Shown here: positions 46,365 to 56,427 of the stretch, one piece after another | Layout of the letters: every line of letters starts with the position of its first letter | How positions within the stretch are numbered: the first letter of the stretch is position 1 | NCBI GenBank assembly: GCA_036563485.1 | Contig: DATCMI010000001.1 | Coordinates: 310,001-374,000 of the forward strand | Length of the DNA: 64,000 bases | Direction of reading: 5' to 3' | From: Sphingomicrobium sp. | GTDB taxonomy: Bacteria > Pseudomonadota > Alphaproteobacteria > Sphingomonadales > Sphingomonadaceae | The notes under the pieces: generated by a model | Told to the model about the DNA's origin: nothing | Database searches by the model: none | Seen by the model: only the letters and a program-made list of their open reading frames with translations | Made by a program: the position numbers and the translations under genes

Positions 46365-46783
46365 CGGCAGTTCTCCATTGCGGCGATCAGCGTCCGCCAC
46401 GGCAGCAGGATCGCACCGTGACGCGCCTGGCGGTCGCGTGCTGGTGCAAGCGCTTCAAGACCAGGCCAGTCCGACACGTCGTCATGCTCCTGCCCGAGCC
46501 AGCGGCTCAGCAGCACAAGCGCGTTCGTCGCATCGGCGTGGCTGAGGCCAAAGGCCTTCGTCTCCATCAATGCGGCGGACGCCTGGCCGAAGGCGCAGGC
46601 ATGCACCTCCTGCGATATGGCCTGGACGCGGCGCTCGGAGTCGAGCTGGACAGCAAGCTTGATGCGGCTTCCGCAAGTCGGCGACCTGAGCTCCCCTTCC
46701 CCGTCCACCCGTTCCAAGTCTCGCACGCCTTGCAGTGCGGCCGCGAGGCGCAGGACGTCGGTCGTGTAGAGGGGCGCGTTCAT
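46361..46783 (-). CDS. IscU/SufU-like Fe-S scaffold homologue lacking the third cluster cysteine
   Basis: A 140-residue protein of the U-type scaffold fold. C37 in [10 protein letters not shown] and C63 in [13 protein letters not shown] match the first two cluster ligands. At the third position the family has Cys-Ala/Ser before the final helix; here the segment reads [14 protein letters not shown], so glycine replaces cysteine, though the preceding histidine is kept. A cysteine near the C terminus (C139) might substitute. It is coupled to cysS (ATGA at the start) and to the antiporter gene (GTGA at the stop). Function beyond the fold is unknown. Confidence 0.78.
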   Translation of the reverse strand: MNAPLYTTDVLRLAAALQGVRDLERVDGEGELRSPTCGSRIKLAVQLDSERRVQAISQEVHACAFGQASAALMETKAFGLSHADATNALVLLSRWLGQEHDDVSDWPGLEALAPARDRQARHGAILLPWRTLIAAMENCR

Positions 46784-48090
46784 TCGCGCCGCCAAGTCGT
46801 GCCGTTCGGCCCGTCCTCCAACAGGATTCCGTCGGCCTTCAGCTCGTCGCGAATGCGGTCCGCCGCTGCAAAGTCACGCGCCTTCTTCGCGGCTGTCCGC
46901 TCGGCAATGCGCGCTTCGATCGCGTCCGCGTCGGAATCGCCCTGGAACCACTGGGTTGCGGTCGATTCGAGCAAACCGAGCAATTGCGCGCTCGCCTTCA
47001 GCGTCGCCGGATCCTCGATCCCTGCCAAGCGGGCGAGCGCCAGCGGCGTGTTGAGGTCATCGCGCAACGCGTCCAGCACCGCCTCGTCGATCTCACCGGC
47101 GCTCGCATCGCCGGCTTTCCGGTAAAGTCCGTCGAGGGTCGCTTTGGCCTGCGAGATCAACCGCTCGGACCACTCGAGCGGCTGGCGATATTGTCCGGTG
47201 AGCAGTGCGAGCCGCAGCGTTTCGCCTTTGTGACCGGCAGCCAGCAGCTCATCGACCGTGACAATGTTGCCGAGTGACTTGGACATCTTGCCCGAAGCCA
47301 TCGACAGCATGCCGTTGTGCACCCAGTAGCGCGAGAGCGGCGCGCCGCCGTGAGCGCCGCATGACTGGGCGATCTCATTCTCGTGGTGCGGGAATTCGAG
47401 GTCGAGGCCGCCACCGTGGATGTCGATCGTCTCACCGAGGTGTCGCTCGATCATCGCGGAGCATTCGATATGCCAGCCCGGCCGGCCCATGCCCCAGGGA
47501 GAGTCCCACCCCGGCTGATCGCCCGTCGAAGGCTTCCACAGAACGAAATCCGCGGGCGACTTCTTGTACGGCGCGACATCGACGCGGGCGCCGGCGATCA
47601 TTTCGTCCATCGGCCGGCGCGACAGCTGCCCGTAGTCTGGCCAGCTCGGCACATCGAACAGCACATGCCCTTCGGCCTCATAGGCCTGACCGGCCGCGAT
47701 CAGCCGCTCGATCATGGCGATGATGTCGGCGACATGGCCGGTAGCGAACGGCTCGACATCCGGCGCGCGAACGCCAAGCGCAGCGCCATCGTCCGCGTAG
47801 AGCTTGGCGTAGCGCGACGTGATCGTGTCGATGGGCACGCCCTCCCGCGCCGCGGCGGCCATGATCTTGTCTTCGATGTCGGTGACGTTGCGCGCGTAGA
47901 CGAGCGAGTCCTCGCCGTAGGTGTGGCGAAGCAGGCGCGCGAGGACGTCGAAGACTACCGCCGGACGGAAGTTGCCGATGTGGGCGCGGTTGTAGACCGT
48001 CGGCCCGCACACATACATCGTCACCCGCTCAGGGTTCAGGGGCACGAACTCGCGCTTTTCGCGCGCCATGGTGTCGTAAAGGCGGATCAT
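46780..48090 (-). CDS. cysS: cysteinyl-tRNA synthetase
   Basis: A 436-residue class I synthetase that charges tRNA-Cys. Motifs: zinc ligands C28 in [11 protein letters not shown]210 and H235; the HIGH-type motif HIGN at 37-40; and KMSKS at 268-272. It is slightly shorter than the usual 460 residues, mostly in the C-terminal anticodon part. Its ATG overlaps cvpA (ATGA) and its stop overlaps the scaffold homologue gene, so it sits in the middle of a four-gene coupled chain. Confidence 0.95.
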   Translation of the reverse strand: MIRLYDTMAREKREFVPLNPERVTMYVCGPTVYNRAHIGNFRPAVVFDVLARLLRHTYGEDSLVYARNVTDIEDKIMAAAAREGVPIDTITSRYAKLYADDGAALGVRAPDVEPFATGHVADIIAMIERLIAAGQAYEAEGHVLFDVPSWPDYGQLSRRPMDEMIAGARVDVAPYKKSPADFVLWKPSTGDQPGWDSPWGMGRPGWHIECSAMIERHLGETIDIHGGGLDLEFPHHENEIAQSCGAHGGAPLSRYWVHNGMLSMASGKMSKSLGNIVTVDELLAAGHKGETLRLALLTGQYRQPLEWSERLISQAKATLDGLYRKAGDASAGEIDEAVLDALRDDLNTPLALARLAGIEDPATLKASAQLLGLLESTATQWFQGDSDADAIEARIAERTAAKKARDFAAADRIRDELKADGILLEDGPNGTTWRRE

Positions 48091-48614
48091 TCTTCGGAGC
48101 CTACTGGTCTTGGCGTCAGCCGCCGCGCTTCGACCCAGTCGACGATGGCGCGGCCGCTCGCATTAAGGAGCGGATAGGTTGTCGACTTGGTCATCCAGGC
48201 GGGCCGCTCGGCCTGCGCGCCATAGACCATGTCGGTCGCAAGGTTCGCGACAAGGAAGAACAAGGTGGCGCCGAGCAGGCCCTTGAGCATGCCGAAGCCG
48301 CCGCCGAGCACCCGGTCGACCGGCCCCAACACCGAGTGCCGCCGCGTCCGCCCGCCGATCGAGCGGGCGAGCAGCTTCACGATCAGGAAGCTCGGCACGA
48401 ACAACAGCGCGAAGGCGAGCACGGCGGCAGCCGCGGAGCTCACCCCCATCGACCCTTCGAGCCCACCCCACAGCTGGGTGTGGAACAGCTTCAGCATGGC
48501 GATGGCGACGAGCCAGGCGAACAGTGAGATCACCTCGTGGACGAACCCGCGCACGAACCCCACGGCGCCGCCGCCGATCAGGAGCAGGAACACGAAGATG
48601 TCGAGCGCAGTCAT
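48087..48614 (-). CDS. cvpA: CvpA family membrane protein
   Basis: A 175-residue inner-membrane protein with four predicted helices, starting [20 protein letters not shown], with [19 protein letters not shown] and [17 protein letters not shown]. CvpA homologues are linked to colicin V production in E. coli and to envelope resistance to stress such as bile salts. In many alphaproteobacteria it lies next to radA, as here (42 bases apart). Its stop overlaps the cysS start. Confidence 0.9.
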   Translation of the reverse strand: MTALDIFVFLLLIGGGAVGFVRGFVHEVISLFAWLVAIAMLKLFHTQLWGGLEGSMGVSSAAAAVLAFALLFVPSFLIVKLLARSIGGRTRRHSVLGPVDRVLGGGFGMLKGLLGATLFFLVANLATDMVYGAQAERPAWMTKSTTYPLLNASGRAIVDWVEARRLTPRPVGSEE

Positions 48615-48656
48615 CGAGTCGGTGCGGCTAGCGGCCTCTACGGCCGTTCGCCAGCC

Positions 48657-50024
48657 CTAACGCCCGAGCACCTGCTCGACGAGCTGGCGGAGGTTGCCGA
48701 ATTCTGCAGTTCTGAGCCCATCGACAGCGGCGACGCTCTTGGGCGCCCAGGCGGCGCCGAAGCCGAGCTTGGCGGCTTCCTTCAGCCGCAGGCCGGCGTG
48801 AGCCACCGGGCGGATTTCACCCGATAGGGCGATTTCGCCGAGCACCACGGCTTCCTGCGGGATCGGCCGTTCCGAGAGCGCCGACACCAAGGCCGCCGCA
48901 ACCGCGAGGTCGGCGGCGGGATCGCTGAGGCGATATCCGCCGGCGACGTTGAGATAGACTTCGGCGGTGGCGAAGCTGATCCCGCACCGCGCCTCAAGCA
49001 CCGCCAGGATCATCGCCAGGCGCCCGCTGTCCCAGCCCACGGCGGCGCGTCGCGGGGTCGCCCCGGTCGCGAGCCGGACCGTGAGCGCCTGAATCTCTAC
49101 CAGGACAGGGCGCGAGCCTTCGATCGCTGGGAACACGCTAGTACCGCTGACCGGCTCGCCGCGGTTGGTGAGGAACAAGGCCGAGGGATTCGGCACTTCG
49201 GTAAGCCCCGCCCCTTCCATCGCGAAGACGCCGATCTCGTCGGTCCCGCCGAAGCGGTTCTTCATCGCCCGGAGGATCCGGTATTGGTGGCTGCGCTCCC
49301 CTTCGAAGCTCAGCACCGTGTCGACCATATGTTCGAGCACGCGCGGACCGGCGATCGTCCCATCCTTGGTCACATGGCCGACCAGGATCACCGCCGTGCC
49401 ATGCTCCTTGGCGAAGCGGACGAGTTCCTGCGCCGAGGCGCGGACCTGGCTGACGGTGCCGGGTGCGCCTTCGATCAGGTCGGAGTGCATGGTCTGGATC
49501 GAATCGATGATTAGCAGCGCCGGGGGCTCGCCATCGCCAACGGTGGTCAGGATATCGCGAACCGACGTCGCCGCCGCCAAGCGCACGGGCGCGCCGCCAA
49601 GGCCGAGGCGGACAGCGCGGAGCCGCACCTGCTCGGCCGATTCCTCGCCGGAGACGTAGACGACCTTGCCGCCGTTGTTCGCCAGCCGCGCAGCGACCTG
49701 AAGCAGCAGCGTCGACTTGCCGATGCCGGGATCGCCGCCGACCAGCATCGCGGAACCCGCGACGATGCCGCCTCCGATCGCCCGGTCGAATTCGGAAATG
49801 CCGCTCGGCATCCGCTCCGGAAGCGCGGCTGGGGTCTCGAGCCCGACCAGCGGGATCACTCGCCCGCCGCCCTGCAGGTTGTGCTTGGCGGCGAAGATGC
49901 TGGAGACCTCGGCCGCTTCCTGCACCAAGGTGTTCCACTCGGCGCAATCGGGGCATTGCCCCTGCCAGCGGTGCTGCACCGACCCGCAGGCCTGGCAGGT
50001 ATAACGCGTCTTCGCCTTCGCCAT
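48657..50024 (-). CDS. radA: DNA repair protein RadA
   Basis: A 455-residue branch-migration ATPase in recombinational repair. The N-terminal zinc finger is C10-x2-C13...C24-x2-C27 (TCQACGSVQ and QCPDCAEW), Walker A is GDPGIGKST at 97-105, the RadA-specific KNRFGGTDEIG motif lies near residue 250, and the C-terminal Lon-like domain contains the conserved FATAEVYLNVAGGYRL. It is followed by cvpA and cysS on the same strand. Confidence 0.96.
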   Translation of the reverse strand: MAKAKTRYTCQACGSVQHRWQGQCPDCAEWNTLVQEAAEVSSIFAAKHNLQGGGRVIPLVGLETPAALPERMPSGISEFDRAIGGGIVAGSAMLVGGDPGIGKSTLLLQVAARLANNGGKVVYVSGEESAEQVRLRAVRLGLGGAPVRLAAATSVRDILTTVGDGEPPALLIIDSIQTMHSDLIEGAPGTVSQVRASAQELVRFAKEHGTAVILVGHVTKDGTIAGPRVLEHMVDTVLSFEGERSHQYRILRAMKNRFGGTDEIGVFAMEGAGLTEVPNPSALFLTNRGEPVSGTSVFPAIEGSRPVLVEIQALTVRLATGATPRRAAVGWDSGRLAMILAVLEARCGISFATAEVYLNVAGGYRLSDPAADLAVAAALVSALSERPIPQEAVVLGEIALSGEIRPVAHAGLRLKEAAKLGFGAAWAPKSVAAVDGLRTAEFGNLRQLVEQVLGR

Positions 50025-50119
50025 GTGCCGACGCTAAACGATCCCGTTTCGTTCTCCTAGCCCGAATGAGCTTCAGCAGCAGGGCAGACCTCGGCGAAAA
50101 CGCTTGTTAAGGCGGGCGG

Positions 50120-51364
50120 ATGATCGCCCCATTCGGAGTTCCGTTCGAGTTCGTCCTTTTCGGCCTGATGCTCTTGGGCGTCGCGCTTTTCCACAAGCGA
50201 GCGCTGGAGGTCAGCGTCGGCGGCCTCGTCATCATCCTGCTTTACGAAGCCCTCGTCACCGCCTTCCCGACGGGTCGGGGCATGGACGCGCTCGTCGCGC
50301 ACGCGGCGCACGAATGGGTGATCATCACCAACTTGTTCCTGCTGCTGATCGGGTTCGAGGTGCTGTCGAATCAATTCGAGCGCAGCAACATTTCGGATCA
50401 CCTTCCGAACCTTTTGCCGGACCGGTTCGCCGGAAGCGTTGCCTTGCTCGGCGTGATCTTCGTCCTTGCCGCATTCCTCGACAATATCGCCGCCGCCGTC
50501 CTGGGCGGCGTCATGGCGCGCCACCTCTACAAGGGGCGCGTGACCGTCGGCTTCATTGCCGCGCTGGTGGCCGCGTCCAATGCCGGAGGCGCGGGGAGCG
50601 TGATCGGCGACACCACGACCACGATCATGTGGTTGAAGGGCGTTTCCGCGCTCACCGTCCTGCCTGCCTATGTCGCAGCGGTCCCGGCGTTCGTGGTGCT
50701 GGCGCTGTGCGGCGCCCGGGCGCAGCACCGTCACCAGCCGATCCTGGACAATGACGAGCCCGGGCATCCGCTGGAGTGGCGGCGGATCTGGATCGTCGCC
50801 TTCATCCTGGTTGCCGCAGTTACCGCCAATGTGTTCGCCACATCGCTTAGCGACGGCGAGGAAACAGCGCCGTGGCTGGGTATGGCACTTTGGGCAGCGA
50901 TCCTGCTTACGAGCCTTGTCGCCAAGCCCGATTGGGCGGTGATGCGGCACGGGCTCAAAGGCGCGGTCTTCCTGGCCTCGCTGGTGGCCGCCGCATCGCT
51001 GATGCCGCTCAAGGGCCTGCCGGAGCCGTCGTGGCACACCGCGTTTGGGCTGGGTCTGCTGTCATCGGTGTTCGACAATATCCCGCTGACCGCGCTGGCG
51101 CTCCGACAGGGCGGCTATGATTGGGCCCTATTGTCGTTCGCAGTCGGCTTCGGCGGATCCATGGTGTGGTTCGGATCGTCCGCCGGCGTGGCGATCACGA
51201 ACCTCTATCCGGAGGCGCGCTCGGTCCTTCGTTGGCTCAAGGAAGGCTGGTTCGTGCCGGTCGCTTATATCGTCGGCTTCTTCTTCATGCTTGCCGTGCT
51301 GGGCTGGAACCCGACCGCCGAAAGCGCCAGCGACTGGGTTGCTCCGGGTACTGCCCACCCTTAG
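50120..51364 (+). CDS. ion transporter of the NhaD/ArsB/citrate (IT) superfamily
   Basis: A 414-residue integral membrane protein with about 11 helices. Two re-entrant-type segments carry the IT-superfamily pattern: FLDNIAAAVLGGVMA, ASNAGGAGSVIGDTTT and, in the second half, SVFDNIPLTALAL with GSSAGVAITN. The aspartates in FLDN and FDN are typical of NhaD-like sodium:proton antiporters, so sodium or a dicarboxylate are the likely substrates. It precedes an MFS gene by ten bases. Confidence 0.84.
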   Translation: MIAPFGVPFEFVLFGLMLLGVALFHKRALEVSVGGLVIILLYEALVTAFPTGRGMDALVAHAAHEWVIITNLFLLLIGFEVLSNQFERSNISDHLPNLLPDRFAGSVALLGVIFVLAAFLDNIAAAVLGGVMARHLYKGRVTVGFIAALVAASNAGGAGSVIGDTTTTIMWLKGVSALTVLPAYVAAVPAFVVLALCGARAQHRHQPILDNDEPGHPLEWRRIWIVAFILVAAVTANVFATSLSDGEETAPWLGMALWAAILLTSLVAKPDWAVMRHGLKGAVFLASLVAAASLMPLKGLPEPSWHTAFGLGLLSSVFDNIPLTALALRQGGYDWALLSFAVGFGGSMVWFGSSAGVAITNLYPEARSVLRWLKEGWFVPVAYIVGFFFMLAVLGWNPTAESASDWVAPGTAHP

Positions 51365-51374
51365 TCAGCCGCCG

Positions 51375-52655
51375 GTGAGCTTCCTCCCCGAACCGCTGCG
51401 CATTGCCGACTTCCGCGCCTTCTGGCTGGCGCGGCTCGCGACGACGATTGCGCAGATGGCCATGGTGATCGTCATCGGCTGGCAGGTCTACGACATCGCC
51501 CGCGAGACGATGAGCATTCGCGAAGCGTCGCTGCGCCTCGGCATGATCGGGCTGGTGCAATTCCTGCCCTTGTTCCTGCTGACGCCGATCAGCGGCTGGA
51601 CCGCGGACCGCATCGACCGCCGTCACATTGCCCGCGCCGTCGTCTCGCTCGAAGTTTTGTGCGCCGCGATCCTCTTCGTCGCCACCTCGGGCGGGTTCAT
51701 CACCTTGCCGATCCTGTTCGGCGTCGCCGCGCTGCTCGGTGTTGCCCGCGCTTTCGCCGGTCCGGCGCTGGGCGCACTCGCCCCCAACCTGGTGCCGCGA
51801 GAGATCCTCCCGACTGCCATCGCCTTGAGCTCGGCCGCGTGGCAGGCGGGCGCCATTGCCGGCCCGGCGATCGGCGGCCTGCTCTACGACGTGAACCCCA
51901 GCTTCCCTTATGCGCTCAGCACCGTGCTGTTCGGCTTCTCCGTCATCTGCCTGTTCCTGATCGGACCCGTGCAGCGCAGCGCGATCAAGCCGGGCAAGCC
52001 GTGGCAGCAGATGGTCGACGGGCTTGCTTATGTCCGCCGTAACCGCCTCGTCTTCGGCGCCATCACTCTCGATCTCTTCGCGGTGCTGCTGAGCGGCGTT
52101 ACCGCCATGCTCCCCGTCTATGCGCGCGACATTCTCGAAGTCGGTGCGGATGGGCTCGGCCCCTTGCGCGCGGCACCGGCGCTTGGCGCGACCCTGACCG
52201 CCATCTTCTTCTCGATCCGGCCGCTGAAGACGAACGTCGGCGTAAAGATGCTCGCCGCCGTGGTCATCTTCGGCGGAGCGACGGCGGTGTTCGGCTGGTC
52301 GACGTCCTTCCCCTTGTCGCTGGCGATGCTGACCCTGCTCGGCGCCGCCGACATGTTCTCCGTGTACATCCGGCAGTCGCTGATCCAGCTCCACACGCCC
52401 GACGAAATGCGCGGCCGCGTCGGCGCCGTATCGACGCTCGCCATCTCCGCTTCGAACGAGCTCGGCGAAACCCGCAGCGGGTTCACCGCGGCGTTGCTTG
52501 GGCCTGTGGCCGCGACCGTCGCTGGAGGCCTCGCCGCGGTCGGCGTGACCCTCGCGTGGGCGGTGCTTTTTCCGGAGCTCCGCCGCGCCCGGACGTTCGA
52601 GTTGCCCGACGAGCCGCCGCCGAAGGAAGCGACGGTCGTGTCGGAAGGAGCCTAG
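51375..52655 (+). CDS. MFS transporter (EntS-like / MFS_3)
   Basis: A 426-residue major facilitator with 12 helices. Segments: [34 protein letters not shown] (loop 2-3 signature), [17 protein letters not shown] and [20 protein letters not shown]. This is the type of enterobactin exporter EntS and related effluxers; substrate unknown. The chosen start is GTG 51375, since the longer frame enters the preceding gene. No ribosome-binding site is strong, so coupling with the upstream transporter is likely. Confidence 0.88.
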   Translation: MSFLPEPLRIADFRAFWLARLATTIAQMAMVIVIGWQVYDIARETMSIREASLRLGMIGLVQFLPLFLLTPISGWTADRIDRRHIARAVVSLEVLCAAILFVATSGGFITLPILFGVAALLGVARAFAGPALGALAPNLVPREILPTAIALSSAAWQAGAIAGPAIGGLLYDVNPSFPYALSTVLFGFSVICLFLIGPVQRSAIKPGKPWQQMVDGLAYVRRNRLVFGAITLDLFAVLLSGVTAMLPVYARDILEVGADGLGPLRAAPALGATLTAIFFSIRPLKTNVGVKMLAAVVIFGGATAVFGWSTSFPLSLAMLTLLGAADMFSVYIRQSLIQLHTPDEMRGRVGAVSTLAISASNELGETRSGFTAALLGPVAATVAGGLAAVGVTLAWAVLFPELRRARTFELPDEPPPKEATVVSEGA

Positions 52656-52719
52656 GGCGCTTGCAATTGCGGCGACGGCAACCGATTTCCCGGGCTTACG
52701 CTTAAGGAGCCTGCCCCTC

Positions 52720-53640
52720 ATGAAAGCCGCGAACATCCTTGAGACGATCGGCAATACGCCCGTGGTGCGGATCAATCGCCTGTTCGGCGATCGCGCCGAG
52801 GTCTGGATCAAGCAGGAACGCGCGAATCCCGGCGGATCGATCAAGGACCGCATCGCGCTCGCCATGATCGAGGATGCGGAGCGCAGCGGTGCGCTGAAGC
52901 CGGGCGGGACGATCATCGAACCGACCTCCGGCAATACCGGCATCGGCCTGGCGATGGTCGCGGCGGTCAAGGGCTACAAGCTTCTCCTGGTGATGCCCGA
53001 AAGCATGAGCCTTGAGCGGCGCCGGCTGATGCTCGCTTATGGCGCGACCTTTGATCTCACGCCCAAGGAGAAGGGCATGCAGGGCGCCGTCGACCGTGCG
53101 CGCGAGCTCGTCGAGCAGACGCCGGGAAGCTGGATGCCGCAGCAGTTCGACAATCAGGCGAACGTTGAAGTTCACCGCCGCACGACGGCGCAGGAAGTGC
53201 TTCGCGATTTCGCCGACTCGCCGCCTGATGTGATCATCACTGGCGTCGGCACGGGCGGGCACATCACCGCCACGGCGGACGTGCTCAAGAAGGAATGGCC
53301 GCAGCTCAAGGTATTCGCGGTTGAGCCCGCCGCGTCGCCGATTCTCAACGGCGGCAAGCCGGGCCCGCACCCCATCCAGGGCCTGGGCGCGAACTTCATC
53401 CCGAGCATCCTCGGTCGCGACCTGCTCGATGGCGTCATCGATGTCGAAGCGGAGGACGCGCGGGAAATGGCTCGCCGCGCCGCGCGCGAGGAGGGCATGC
53501 TGGTCGGCATCTCGTCCGGCGCCACGCTCGCGGCAATCGAGCAGAAGCTTCCGGAACTGGGCGAGCACCCGCGGATCCTCGGGTTCAACTACGACACCGG
53601 CGAACGCTATCTCTCCGTGCCCGAGTTCCTTCCGGAATAA
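52720..53640 (+). CDS. cysK: cysteine synthase A (O-acetylserine sulfhydrylase)
   Basis: A 306-residue PLP enzyme that makes cysteine from O-acetylserine and sulfide. K42 in [11 protein letters not shown] binds [11 protein letters not shown] (69-76) holds the phosphate and PLP, and [14 protein letters not shown] and [14 protein letters not shown] complete the site. AAGGAG lies upstream at about ten bases. It is monocistronic or the end of the preceding unit. Confidence 0.95.
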   Translation: MKAANILETIGNTPVVRINRLFGDRAEVWIKQERANPGGSIKDRIALAMIEDAERSGALKPGGTIIEPTSGNTGIGLAMVAAVKGYKLLLVMPESMSLERRRLMLAYGATFDLTPKEKGMQGAVDRARELVEQTPGSWMPQQFDNQANVEVHRRTTAQEVLRDFADSPPDVIITGVGTGGHITATADVLKKEWPQLKVFAVEPAASPILNGGKPGPHPIQGLGANFIPSILGRDLLDGVIDVEAEDAREMARRAAREEGMLVGISSGATLAAIEQKLPELGEHPRILGFNYDTGERYLSVPEFLPE

Positions 53641-53745
53641 GGTTTAATGCGCCGATAACCTTAGTTCTTCGGCGAACCTTCAACTACCCAAAGTTAAGGC
53701 CCGCTGTTGCGGGCGCATAAGGCGTTCGCCTGTAGGTGATCGCCA

Positions 53746-56424
53746 ATGCGTCGAGCCATGTTCGGCAAAGCCCAGGAATTTGATGCGCTCGCAGCCCCGC
53801 GGGCGCCGATCAGTGACGCCTTGCTGTTCGACATCCGCGATCATCAGCTGAGTGCCGAGCTGACCCTTGCTGAGCGCCGGGTCGAAACGTGGAGCTTTGC
53901 CCCCTGGCTGCTGCTGGCTGCACATGTAGTGATCGCCTGCACGCTGTTCCTGCATCCGGAAACGGGTGGATCTGGTCCTGCCGTTCTACTTCCGTTCGCG
54001 GGCTCGATCCTCCTCGACATCGCGGCGGGCGTGGTCCTCGTAGGCTGGCGACGCGTGCAGATGGCGCCTCACACGGTCGCGCGACTGATGTGCGGCTATC
54101 TCGCTGGCATCGGAGCCCTGTGGGCCTTCTGGAGCCTCGCGCTTGCTTCCGGACAGGCCACCGACCCAAGCCTGCCAGTGCTTGCGGTCGCGACCGGATT
54201 CTTCGTCCGTTCGGTTGTTGCGGTAGCGGCTCCCCCGCTCGCCATCATCAATGCCGTCGGCGCGATCGTCGCGACGGCCCTCTTTTCGAACAATCTCGCG
54301 ATCACCGTCGCCATCGATACCGTGGCCGTCCTGCTCGCCGGCTACAGCCTCGCCAACACGCGTGAGACGCTTGCCCACGGGCGCCGCCGGCTCGCGCTGG
54401 AGTGGCAGGCGAGAAAGGCGCTGAACTTCGTCGACGAGTTCGAAAACACCGGACGCGGATGGTTTTGGGAGACCGACTCCTTCGGGACATTGTCCTACGT
54501 CTCGCGCCAGCTCGCCGAGGATTTTCACTGCGAACCAAGCGCACTTCTTGGGCGCCAGTTCACCGACCTAGTCTCAGTCGACCAAGGCTCGGCTTCGACC
54601 GAAGAAAGCAAGACTCTCGGCTTCCACCTCTCGGCACGCTTCCCATTTGCCGATGTCGTCGTCCGCCCGGCCAGCCAGGAAGACGTGCATTGGTCGCTGT
54701 CCGGAAACCCGATCTTCGACGAACGCGGCCGCTTCCTGGGTTTCCGCGGTATCGGCACCGACCTCACGGAACAGCGTAAGTCCGAGCGCGAGATTTCGCG
54801 CCTGGCCCGCTTCGACTCGCTCACCGCGCTGCCGAACCGGGCGATGATGCGCCAAACGGTCGAGGAAGCGCTCCGCAATTCGGCTCGCCGGCAGAAGGGC
54901 TGCGCGCTCTTCATGATCGACCTCGACCGCTTCAAGAACGTGAACGACACGCTCGGCCATCCGATCGGCGATGCTTTGCTTCGCCAGGTCGCGGAGCGGC
55001 TGAAGTCGGTGATGGGCAATAACGGCCAGGTGGGCCGCCTCGGCGGCGACGAGTTCCAGGCTGTCCTGCCGGGTACCGTCGACGTCGGCCTGCTCGAATC
55101 GCTCGCTCGCACCCTCATCGAGCAGGTGTCGCGTCCTTATTCGATCGAGGGTCACAAGGTGACGATCGGCGCATCCGTGGGCATCGCGATCGGCGACCCG
55201 GGACGCTCAAGCGCAGACGCCATGGTGCGCAACGCCGACCTCGCGCTCTACGCCGCCAAGGGAGCAGGCCGCGGCAAGCACTGCTTCTACGAACCGGCGA
55301 TGCACAGCGAAGCCGCCGAACGCCAGCTGCTCGAAAACGATCTCCGCCAGGCAATCGACCGTGGCGAGCTCAGCGTCCATTACCAGCCGGTCGTGCGGGC
55401 CGCCGGCGAAGAGATCTCCGGCTTCGAAGCGCTCGCGCGCTGGCAGCACCCGACACGCGGCGCGATTTCGCCAGCTAAGTTCGTGCCGCTTGCCGAAGAG
55501 GCCGGCCTCATCGGACGCATCGGCGAATGGGTGCTGCGGACCGCTCTAGAGGAGGCAGCGCGCTGGCCGAGCCATGTCCGCGTTGCCGTCAACCTGTCGC
55601 CGCTGCAGTTCAACGACCCTGCCGTGGTCGACATGATCGCGAAGCATCTCGCGGAGTCAGGTGTCGCTGCCGACCGCCTGGAGCTTGAGATCACTGAGGG
55701 CGTGTTCCTCGCCGAGGGCGATACTACGGACGATACGTTCGCGCGCTTGAAGAAGCTTGGCGTCCGCCTCGCGCTCGACGATTTCGGCACCGGCTACAGC
55801 TCGCTCGGCTATTTGAAGAAAGCTCCGTTCGACAAGATCAAGATCGATCAGAGCTTCGTCCGCGGCGCCGCCTCGGCCACCAACCGCAACGCAGCGATCA
55901 TCCGCGCCATCGTGACGCTTGCCGAAACGCTCGGCATGGACACGTGCGCCGAGGGCGTGGAGACGCACGACGACCTGCAGCTGATCCGCGAACTCGGCGT
56001 CAGCATGGTCCAGGGCTATATCTTCGGGAAACCCACCGAAGCGGCGACTGCACGCGAGCTGGCCAACAGTGCCACCGTCGAAGCCGACGGCTTCGCGTGC
56101 AGCCGCGAGCCGCGCCATCGCCTAATGCGCCGCGCCGTGACTTGCATCGACGGGCTCACCGTAGAGGTGAAGCTGCGCAACATTTCGTCGATGGGCGCGC
56201 TGGTCGAAACGCCCGCCGCGGTCGCGCCTGGGACCGAGCTGGCGATCGATATCGTCGGCGTCGGGCCGGTGCGGGGCGTGGTTCGCTGGTCGCAAGCCGG
56301 CAAGTTCGGCGTCCAGTTCGGCCAGCAGTTCGACCTCGCCCGCCTCGCCCCGAAGAAGGAGAAGCGCAGCGAGGTCACGATGCTGCGGCCCTGGTACGTC
56401 GACCAGCAGCGCGAGGCGAGCTAG
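53746..56424 (+). CDS. PAS-GGDEF-EAL-PilZ cyclic-di-GMP protein
   Basis: An 892-residue membrane protein. Four to five helices lie at about 50-205, followed by a PAS domain (230-340), a GGDEF domain with GGDEF at 433-437, an EAL domain with EAL at 561-563 and DDFGTGYSSL, and a C-terminal PilZ-like domain (about 790-880) with RRAVTCIDG and LRNISSMGALVET. Both synthesis and hydrolysis motifs look intact, and there is no RxxD I-site before GGDEF. PilZ may sense the product. AGGTGA precedes ATG. Two small hairpins lie in the leader. Confidence 0.93.
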   Translation: MRRAMFGKAQEFDALAAPRAPISDALLFDIRDHQLSAELTLAERRVETWSFAPWLLLAAHVVIACTLFLHPETGGSGPAVLLPFAGSILLDIAAGVVLVGWRRVQMAPHTVARLMCGYLAGIGALWAFWSLALASGQATDPSLPVLAVATGFFVRSVVAVAAPPLAIINAVGAIVATALFSNNLAITVAIDTVAVLLAGYSLANTRETLAHGRRRLALEWQARKALNFVDEFENTGRGWFWETDSFGTLSYVSRQLAEDFHCEPSALLGRQFTDLVSVDQGSASTEESKTLGFHLSARFPFADVVVRPASQEDVHWSLSGNPIFDERGRFLGFRGIGTDLTEQRKSEREISRLARFDSLTALPNRAMMRQTVEEALRNSARRQKGCALFMIDLDRFKNVNDTLGHPIGDALLRQVAERLKSVMGNNGQVGRLGGDEFQAVLPGTVDVGLLESLARTLIEQVSRPYSIEGHKVTIGASVGIAIGDPGRSSADAMVRNADLALYAAKGAGRGKHCFYEPAMHSEAAERQLLENDLRQAIDRGELSVHYQPVVRAAGEEISGFEALARWQHPTRGAISPAKFVPLAEEAGLIGRIGEWVLRTALEEAARWPSHVRVAVNLSPLQFNDPAVVDMIAKHLAESGVAADRLELEITEGVFLAEGDTTDDTFARLKKLGVRLALDDFGTGYSSLGYLKKAPFDKIKIDQSFVRGAASATNRNAAIIRAIVTLAETLGMDTCAEGVETHDDLQLIRELGVSMVQGYIFGKPTEAATARELANSATVEADGFACSREPRHRLMRRAVTCIDGLTVEVKLRNISSMGALVETPAAVAPGTELAIDIVGVGPVRGVVRWSQAGKFGVQFGQQFDLARLAPKKEKRSEVTMLRPWYVDQQREAS

Positions 56425-56427
56425 CCG

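Noticed and set aside
51285-52970. 561-codon minus-strand frame
   Set aside because: It lies fully opposite the MFS transporter and start of cysK; composition is charged and low-complexity (EDGGQGRAK-type), with no family pattern.
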